DNA from: a virus
IMG/VR virus record: IMGVR_UViG_3300002180_000072
Span: 1-20,008 of that record
Strand: one strand, 5' to 3'
Length of the DNA stretch: 20,008 nt
Shown here piece after piece: positions 16,078 to 20,008 of the stretch (the stretch's first letter is position 1; each line of letters opens with the position of its first letter). The notes under the pieces were generated by a model that had not been told where the DNA came from, ran no database searches, and saw only the letters and a list, made by a program, of their open reading frames with translations. A program made the translations under genes and the position numbers.

Positions 16078-17337
16078 TTAAATAACAACACCATTCCGGC
16101 GTACTTCTACAGTAACCCGATCACCCATAGCGAAAGTCTGGACATCATCAATAGGTTCTTTCAAAGTTGAAAGAAACTGTAACAACCCATCTCTCTTAAC
16201 AAACGCCATTGCCCCTTCACGACTTACAGGGAACGACACTTTCTTTTCTGATAATAGCTGTACTTCTCCAGTAGGAAAAGCTACTGCGAACCCCCGATCA
16301 CTCATCCATACTGCCATCGTGCCCTGACCTTCGCCTTCTCCAAAATCAGAAGCATCTACGTTCATACCAGTATACCACAAGGCTTTTGAGCTAGAAGCTT
16401 TCTTCAACTTCATCTGCGGAGCATCTTCCCCTGCAAGAAAGTATGTTTGATCAGCGCTAACTACCATCCCTCCATCAACGAACTCCATCATAGATACATC
16501 TTCAGAAAAATAGAAGAAATTCGCAGCTCGGCGTACTTGCCCATAAGCAAGCGCTTCGGTATACCAAATAACTTTACCAACAGCCATGTAAATACGCCCG
16601 TTATAATACCGAACTATGCTGGCCGGTTCAGGCGGAGTAATATGCTGAGTGCGTAAAGGTGCACCATATATACCGTTAAGAACAGAAGCGAGTGACGTAA
16701 CCGTACGCTCCGCTTCGTAGAAGATATCACCATTGAGCTGAGTAATATAAACTCGTGCTTCAACAGCATCTCCCAAATAAACGATATCTGATACGTAAAT
16801 CCCTGCAGTTTCTAAAAGTGTAACCAGCTGCGCTTCACAAGCTCCTGACTCTTCGCCTGCTGCATTAGCATAAGTAATACATACTTGGTAATCTCCGGCA
16901 GGTAATGCCCCAGCTCCTGTTTCAACAGTCGGTGCTTGAGGAACAGGGAGACCCCAGTTTTCAACTGCGCCATCCTGGATAATTCCTTTCTCATAGCCGT
17001 TAGAAAAATAAATATCGCTATTAACTTCCGCAAAAGACATACGAGCATCGAGCGTAAAACCGGATTGCAGAGTAACTTCAGTACCATCCTCATCAACTGA
17101 GTATAAAGTATCTCCTTGTACAACGTACCCAACTGTATCCCCAAAAGCTGACCACAAACTATGACGCTTCCCAGACTGCAGTAACTCATACCCAGGACGT
17201 TGGCGAAGTTTGTTAGTGTTGGTCAAGTCAACATTTTGCGCCTTACGTAGTTCTCCAGGCTTTAGTTCTTCCCCACGACCACGGTTATTTATACCTAAGA
17301 ACTTATTAATTTTGATGGTAGGATCATTAGTAGGCAT
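16078..17337 (-). CDS. Probable beta-propeller-type virion protein with an FN3-like insert
   Basis: The 419-aa protein has the frequently seen phage N-terminal signature FLGINNRG...L-PGELRKAQNVDLT...LRQRPGYE (roughly residues 10-50). It then has repeated strands of propeller character (VGYVVQGDTLYSVD, SDIYFSNGYEKGII, GRIYMAVGKVIWYT, MVVSADQTYFLAG). An inserted FN3-like stretch lies near 130-170 (PAGDYQVCITYANAAGEESGA). Phage proteins of this kind are virion components, often tail-associated. I start it at ATG 17337, with GGGGGA a few bases upstream, rather than at an in-frame TTG at 17349 that would add only four residues. The stop of the upstream gene lies one base before this ATG. No enzymatic motif is seen. 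Confidence 0.82.
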   Translation of the reverse strand: MPTNDPTIKINKFLGINNRGRGEELKPGELRKAQNVDLTNTNKLRQRPGYELLQSGKRHSLWSAFGDTVGYVVQGDTLYSVDEDGTEVTLQSGFTLDARMSFAEVNSDIYFSNGYEKGIIQDGAVENWGLPVPQAPTVETGAGALPAGDYQVCITYANAAGEESGACEAQLVTLLETAGIYVSDIVYLGDAVEARVYITQLNGDIFYEAERTVTSLASVLNGIYGAPLRTQHITPPEPASIVRYYNGRIYMAVGKVIWYTEALAYGQVRRAANFFYFSEDVSMMEFVDGGMVVSADQTYFLAGEDAPQMKLKKASSSKALWYTGMNVDASDFGEGEGQGTMAVWMSDRGFAVAFPTGEVQLLSEKKVSFPVSREGAMAFVKRDGLLQFLSTLKEPIDDVQTFAMGDRVTVEVRRNGVVI

Positions 17338-17338
17338 C

Positions 17339-17725
17339 TTATCCCCCAAATATGGCTTTGGCGATCTCAGCTATATTAGCTAAAAAAGCAATAAAAGCAC
17401 CTACGAATACAGCAGTACCGAACACCCATTTAAGGATATGTTTATTTTTAGTAACTTGCATATGCAACTGCACAAATTCATCCTTAGTAACAAACTGCGC
17501 AACAAGAAGCTCGTTATGCTTAGAAATTTCGTCGTGGATATCTGTATGGATATCTTTACCGATCCTATCCAAGCGCTTATGCAGAGCGTTGATCGCAGCA
17601 TGCAATTCTCCCCATCGTCTATCTTCTTCTTGCATGTGCTTAATCACCTGTTCATGAGCCCATTGCTGTTCTCGTTCAAGGATTGATACTCGTGTTTCTA
17701 ACTGCTGTACAGTTTCTTTACACAT
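17339..17725 (-). CDS. Coiled-coil protein with C-terminal membrane anchor (holin-accessory-like)
   Basis: The 128-aa product has a charged, heptad-like helical part from residue 5 to about 95 (TVQQLETRVSILEREQ, INALHKRLDRIGKDI). It ends in a single hydrophobic segment at about 98-120 (WVFGTAVFVGAFIAFLANIA). This layout of a soluble coiled coil plus one tail anchor is like XhlA-type holin-accessory proteins and several small phage membrane proteins. It lies among structural genes, however, about 16 kb from the endolysin gene. The start is ATG at 17725 with GAGGAA upstream, nine bases after the previous stop. Alternatives are an inner-membrane adaptor for infection or a superinfection protein. 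The topology is clear; the function is not. Confidence 0.78.
   Translation of the reverse strand: MCKETVQQLETRVSILEREQQWAHEQVIKHMQEEDRRWGELHAAINALHKRLDRIGKDIHTDIHDEISKHNELLVAQFVTKDEFVQLHMQVTKNKHILKWVFGTAVFVGAFIAFLANIAEIAKAIFGG
17342..17347 (-). promoter_or_regulatory. Shine-Dalgarno for the propeller-type gene
   Basis: GGGGGA on the minus strand lies four bases upstream of ATG 17337. It overlaps the last two codons of the membrane-anchored coiled-coil gene, supporting the 419-aa form. Confidence 0.5.
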
Positions 17726-17734
17726 AGCGTTTCC

Positions 17735-18058
17735 TCAAGCATCGTCCAAATTAGGGAATACCGTAAAAGAACCAGTCTCAGAAGACCAAGTGCCTGTTGG
17801 TAATACTACTCGTCCTTGTATCTGCCATAATTCAGTCTCATCCAAGTCATCAGCTATAGTGACATATTGAATTTTCCCATCTGTACCATCAGTAGTAAAC
17901 ACTGCATCTTTCACTACAGAAGTTTCTGACTCTGACTTGAAAAAAATAATGTACATATCAGTTGCTAAACTAATATCCATTATGCCAACACAATCTTCAA
18001 GTTCAACTTCAAAAACAGTACCAATATCACCTTTATGAATTTCATTTTCACAAGACAT
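17735..18058 (-). CDS. Small BppU-like domain protein
   Basis: The 107-aa protein resembles the small beta-domain common in phage baseplate and receptor-binding regions (BppU N-terminal-like). It has IHKGDIGTVFEVELED, then a strand carrying MYIIFFKSES, an acidic DGTDGKIQYVTIADDLDE turn, and WQIQGRVVLPTGTWSSETGSF at the C-terminus, which fits the usual ending of these domains. It is almost wholly beta-strand and acidic. The start is ATG at 18058 with TTTGGAG seven bases upstream, one base after the stop of the decapeptide-repeat gene. A role in tail or baseplate assembly is likely by family and by position. Confidence 0.75.
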   Translation of the reverse strand: MSCENEIHKGDIGTVFEVELEDCVGIMDISLATDMYIIFFKSESETSVVKDAVFTTDGTDGKIQYVTIADDLDETELWQIQGRVVLPTGTWSSETGSFTVFPNLDDA

Positions 18059-18059
18059 G

Positions 18060-18245
18060 TTATAGCTCCAAAGAAAAATCTACTTTACGTCGTATTTTTA
18101 ATCCTACAGCTACCAAAGAACGAGTAGGTAAATTAAAACTAACTTGCGGTCTTACACCTAAGTTAAAAGCAACCGCTCTCCGTGCCTTTAGAGTATGAGC
18201 AACAGCACGCCTAGCTTTTAAAGTAAATTGGATAGTATCGCTCAT
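18060..18245 (-). CDS. Decapeptide-repeat mini-protein (61 aa)
   Basis: After six residues the whole protein is a perfect ten-residue periodicity: FTLKARRAVA, HTLKARRAVA, FNLGVRPQVS, FNLPTRSLVA, VGLKIRRKVD and a half unit FSLEL. The pattern is hydrophobic at positions 1, 3 and 9, with basic residues at 4, 6 and 7, giving a strongly basic protein. I do not know a named family. A short beta-solenoid, or a peptide that binds nucleic acid or a tail partner, are both possible. I start at ATG 18245, which shares the A of the upstream TGA (TGATG), rather than at the adjacent GTG 18248. The upstream gene is a partial copy of this one. Confidence 0.75.
   Translation of the reverse strand: MSDTIQFTLKARRAVAHTLKARRAVAFNLGVRPQVSFNLPTRSLVAVGLKIRRKVDFSLEL
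18063..18227 (-). repeat. Five and a half tandem 30-bp (10-residue) repeats
   Basis: The codons for residues 7-61 of the 61-aa protein form tandem units of 30 bases. The first two units differ by one residue at position 1 (FTLKARRAVA and HTLKARRAVA). Later units diverge but keep L at position 3, R at position 6 and V at position 9. Confidence 0.8.
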
Positions 18246-18376
18246 CACCCTTCCAAAGAAAATTGTACCAACCGTCGTATCTTCAACGTAAATCTTACAA
18301 CTTCACGCCAACCTATAGTTCCAATCCCAAGACCAAACGTACATATACCCTTTTTATTTAGCCCAAACGTATTCAT
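18245..18376 (-). CDS. Second decapeptide-repeat mini-protein (43 aa)
   Basis: Between the 414-aa gene and the 61-aa repeat gene a 43-codon frame fills the whole interval. Its ATG overlaps the upstream TGA as ATGA, and its own TGA shares a base with the next ATG. The product starts MNTFGLNKKG and ends in RFTLKIRRLVQFSLEG. Units beginning F-x-L recur at residues 4, 14, 29 and 39, and the last one and a half match the end of the 61-aa neighbour (GLKIRRKVDFSLEL). A 15-residue unit in the middle (14-28) shows an insertion. The DNA at 18251-18280 matches 18066-18095 at 23 of 30 positions. Precise overlaps at both ends and the shared repeat argue that it is real, although the ribosome site is weak and coupling is likely needed. 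Confidence 0.72.
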   Translation of the reverse strand: MNTFGLNKKGICTFGLGIGTIGWREVVRFTLKIRRLVQFSLEG

Positions 18377-19617
18377 TGCGGCGTCAACTCAGACATATCA
18401 GCGTTAGTATCAAATACATGCAACGGAGTAACATTATCAGTGTCATAAATAGTTACAGTATTTGCACCCTTATCCCACTTACGCCGGTTGTAAGCTGCAT
18501 CGAATAGAGCCTGCACCTGAGTAGGAATAATAGCAGCATTGGTATGGATAGTAGTACCACTAGTTGTGCCTATGATCTCACAGATACCTCGAACATAAAT
18601 ATCACCGGCAGTCAAGTTATCACCCAACACCAAAGTAGATCCTGACACCACATCCAGGCAAACAGTATTAGCACCAGTCAGATTTTCCAGCTTCACCGGG
18701 CCTGACCAGTTACGAAACGCTAGATTACGACCGCTGCCGCCTAGATTGACCACCGGCAAATCCGCAGCACCCTGACCGACGCAACCAGACTTACAATCGA
18801 TGATAAACGAATCATCGGAACCGTCAATACTGATGTTACCACTTAACTTACACTCTTCGATCTGCCCCTCAATGTACTGCAAATTATGAATATTACAACC
18901 ATTAATCCAACTATTACCATCCAGCACCGAGTCGGTAATCGTAGCATTCAGGATCTGGCAATCTAATACATCAGCTCCTGACTGAATCGTCAAAGTAGTT
19001 AGAATTGGATTCTGCCCTTTGATAGAAAACCCCGCCAAAATATCGCCTGATACAAAAGCAAAATTGCCTATCACTCCGATGGCATCAAGACCTACGTTAC
19101 TAGCTATCGACACCGCATTATTCACATGGTAAAGAGGATATTTACGATTACCCACCCCTGAGATATCCTCAGTACCGTCCAAAGTGCTGTCGCTCTTAAG
19201 CCATACTGCATTTTGATAAGAAGCAAATTCCAGCTGCTCAGCCATAACCGAGGTCACTCCCTGAGTGATAGGTTGCAGGCCCAGAATAGCCGCTGTATAC
19301 GCTCCATCAGTGGGAACGAACGCTGGCAAAGAGGTGCTATCCACAGCGAGGTTGCCAGTTAAGTAAATAGTGATGTCTTCCTCGGGTGGCTTTAAGCGCC
19401 AGCCATCAGTATTGTTCAGAAAAATGTAGCCACCCTGGTTGATGATCGAAGACAAGGGCGCTCCACCGTCTGAACGGAACAGAGCTGGGTAATGCCTATT
19501 ATCAGGGTGCCCCAGCATCCAGTCCTTCCACGGTTCATACAGATCATCGAACACATCGACTTCAGATTGACCTGAATCGAGTGTTACGATTAAATTGTCT
19601 CCATCGAATGTTGGCAT
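18373..19617 (-). CDS. Phage tail protein with probable beta-helix centre
   Basis: The 414-aa protein begins with the recurrent phage tail signature PTFDGDNLIVTLDSG...DVFDDLYEPWKDWML...YPALFRSDGGAPLS...GYIFLNN-DGW (residues 2-75). About residues 160-310 look like a right-handed beta-helix with short rungs and regularly placed Cys, Ile, Asn and Gly (LTIQSGADVLDCQI, ATITDSVLDG, INGCNIHNL, IEECKLSG, FIIDCKSG). A short C-terminal helix and strand follow (PTQVQALFDAAYNRRKW). Proteins of this kind lie in the distal tail or baseplate region. No lyase catalytic residues can be assigned. The ATG shares a base with the upstream TGA (TGATG). Confidence 0.82.
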   Translation of the reverse strand: MPTFDGDNLIVTLDSGQSEVDVFDDLYEPWKDWMLGHPDNRHYPALFRSDGGAPLSSIINQGGYIFLNNTDGWRLKPPEEDITIYLTGNLAVDSTSLPAFVPTDGAYTAAILGLQPITQGVTSVMAEQLEFASYQNAVWLKSDSTLDGTEDISGVGNRKYPLYHVNNAVSIASNVGLDAIGVIGNFAFVSGDILAGFSIKGQNPILTTLTIQSGADVLDCQILNATITDSVLDGNSWINGCNIHNLQYIEGQIEECKLSGNISIDGSDDSFIIDCKSGCVGQGAADLPVVNLGGSGRNLAFRNWSGPVKLENLTGANTVCLDVVSGSTLVLGDNLTAGDIYVRGICEIIGTTSGTTIHTNAAIIPTQVQALFDAAYNRRKWDKGANTVTIYDTDNVTPLHVFDTNADMSELTPQ

Positions 19618-20008
19618 CAGTCCACCGGATCGTAGTTGCGATCAGTCTGCTGGTTCACGTCTATGTTTTGAGATACTGAGAACGTCTTATTTATAACGAA
19701 TATCTCAAGCTTACCAGGATAGATGATCTTATAATCAATTGCAGCCCCTGCTGATACAGAAGCTACATAACTGGTTCCGCTGCTATCAGTACCAGCATCT
19801 GCATAATCACTGGTTCCTGTGTCGAATACCCGCACCTCAGATCCCGCTACCAGAGGTGTAAAAGTTAAATTGATTGTGGCGACGTCATCAGACGTAGCAC
19901 TAGTTCCGTTCCTAAACGACGGTTGGGTACCCCCGCCGGAGCGGTTGAATGTCCTGGCCGCTGCAGCGTTGTTGTAAATCATCGCGTCATTGGAGCCAGA
20001 CGCCGGGG
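19617..20008 (-). CDS. C-terminal end of a tail protein (5' end beyond the window)
   Basis: The frame stays open to the right edge: codons before the internal Met at 19982 read PASGSNDA and then MIYNN. The gene therefore almost certainly begins outside the window, and that Met is not assumed to be the start. The visible ~130 residues include SFRNGTSATSDDVATINLTF, then a beta domain (PLVAGSEVRVFDTG, GTSYVASVSAG, IDYKIIYPGKLEIFV) and a C-terminal QQTDRNYDPVD. This ending, with AGSEVRV and DRNY, is one I recall from the C-terminus of phage tail proteins encoded just before the 414-aa type of tail protein, which is what follows here. The full length is unknown. Confidence 0.78.
   Translation of the reverse strand, partial: PASGSNDAMIYNNAAAARTFNRSGGGTQPSFRNGTSATSDDVATINLTFTPLVAGSEVRVFDTGTSDYADAGTDSSGTSYVASVSAGAAIDYKIIYPGKLEIFVINKTFSVSQNIDVNQQTDRNYDPVD

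Noticed and set aside
16078-17349. TTG start at 17349 for the propeller-type gene
   Set aside because: It adds only four residues, is a rare start, and overlaps the upstream gene. ATG 17337 has a purine-rich site in the proper place.
17335-17352. Possible +1 frameshift fusing the coiled-coil gene to the propeller gene at a run of five Gs
   Set aside because: The G-run lies directly before the TAA and the downstream frame is open there, but no stimulatory structure is visible. An ordinary stop followed by ATG one base later explains the arrangement.

Overview
This window looks like part of the late (structural and lysis) region of a tailed bacteriophage (Caudoviricetes). Every credible gene reads leftward on the minus strand. 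Neighbouring genes overlap by 1-4 bases or are separated by fewer than 20 bases. I see no rRNA, tRNA, CRISPR, insertion sequence or transcription terminator, and no non-coding stretch approaching 300 bases. The peptidoglycan hydrolase and the style of the tail proteins suggest a Gram-negative host. A very large multi-domain protein with membrane-like, nuclease and protease segments resembles the ejected internal proteins of podoviruses. No capsid, terminase, tape-measure or polymerase gene is present, so neither the family nor the virion shape can be fixed from this piece.

In transcription order (right to left) the window opens with the C-terminal end of a tail protein (19617-20008). A 414-aa tail protein with a probable beta-helix centre follows (18373-19617). 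Next come two tiny genes built from a decapeptide repeat (18245-18376, easy to overlook, and 18060-18245) and a small BppU-like domain protein (17735-18058). After these are a coiled-coil protein with one C-terminal membrane segment (17339-17725), a probable beta-propeller-type virion protein with an FN3-like insert (16078-17337), a 173-aa virion protein (15537-16058) and an unrecognised 716-aa protein (13383-15533). A 149-aa protein (12918-13367) and a 378-aa repeat-bearing protein (11780-12916) complete this block.

The next block looks like virion-associated or ejected proteins. It has a 621-aa proline-rich and then long helical protein (9915-11780), a 457-aa disordered charged protein (8529-9902) and a 2424-aa polyvalent protein (1252-8526). 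The last carries a staphylococcal-nuclease-type domain with unusual active-site residues, an HEIGH zinc-metallopeptidase domain and a long conserved-looking C-terminal region.

The left end is a lysis-type cassette. It holds a TIGR02594/CHAP-like endolysin (641-1249), a small serine alpha/beta hydrolase (78-641) and the start of a gene encoding a hydrophobic N-terminus (1-63), possibly a holin, spanin or lipoprotein.

The most interesting items are the giant nuclease-protease protein with its Asp-to-Asn change in the nuclease site, the pair of decapeptide-repeat mini-genes, the hydrolase paired with the endolysin, and a perfect 8-bp hairpin just inside the 378-aa gene.
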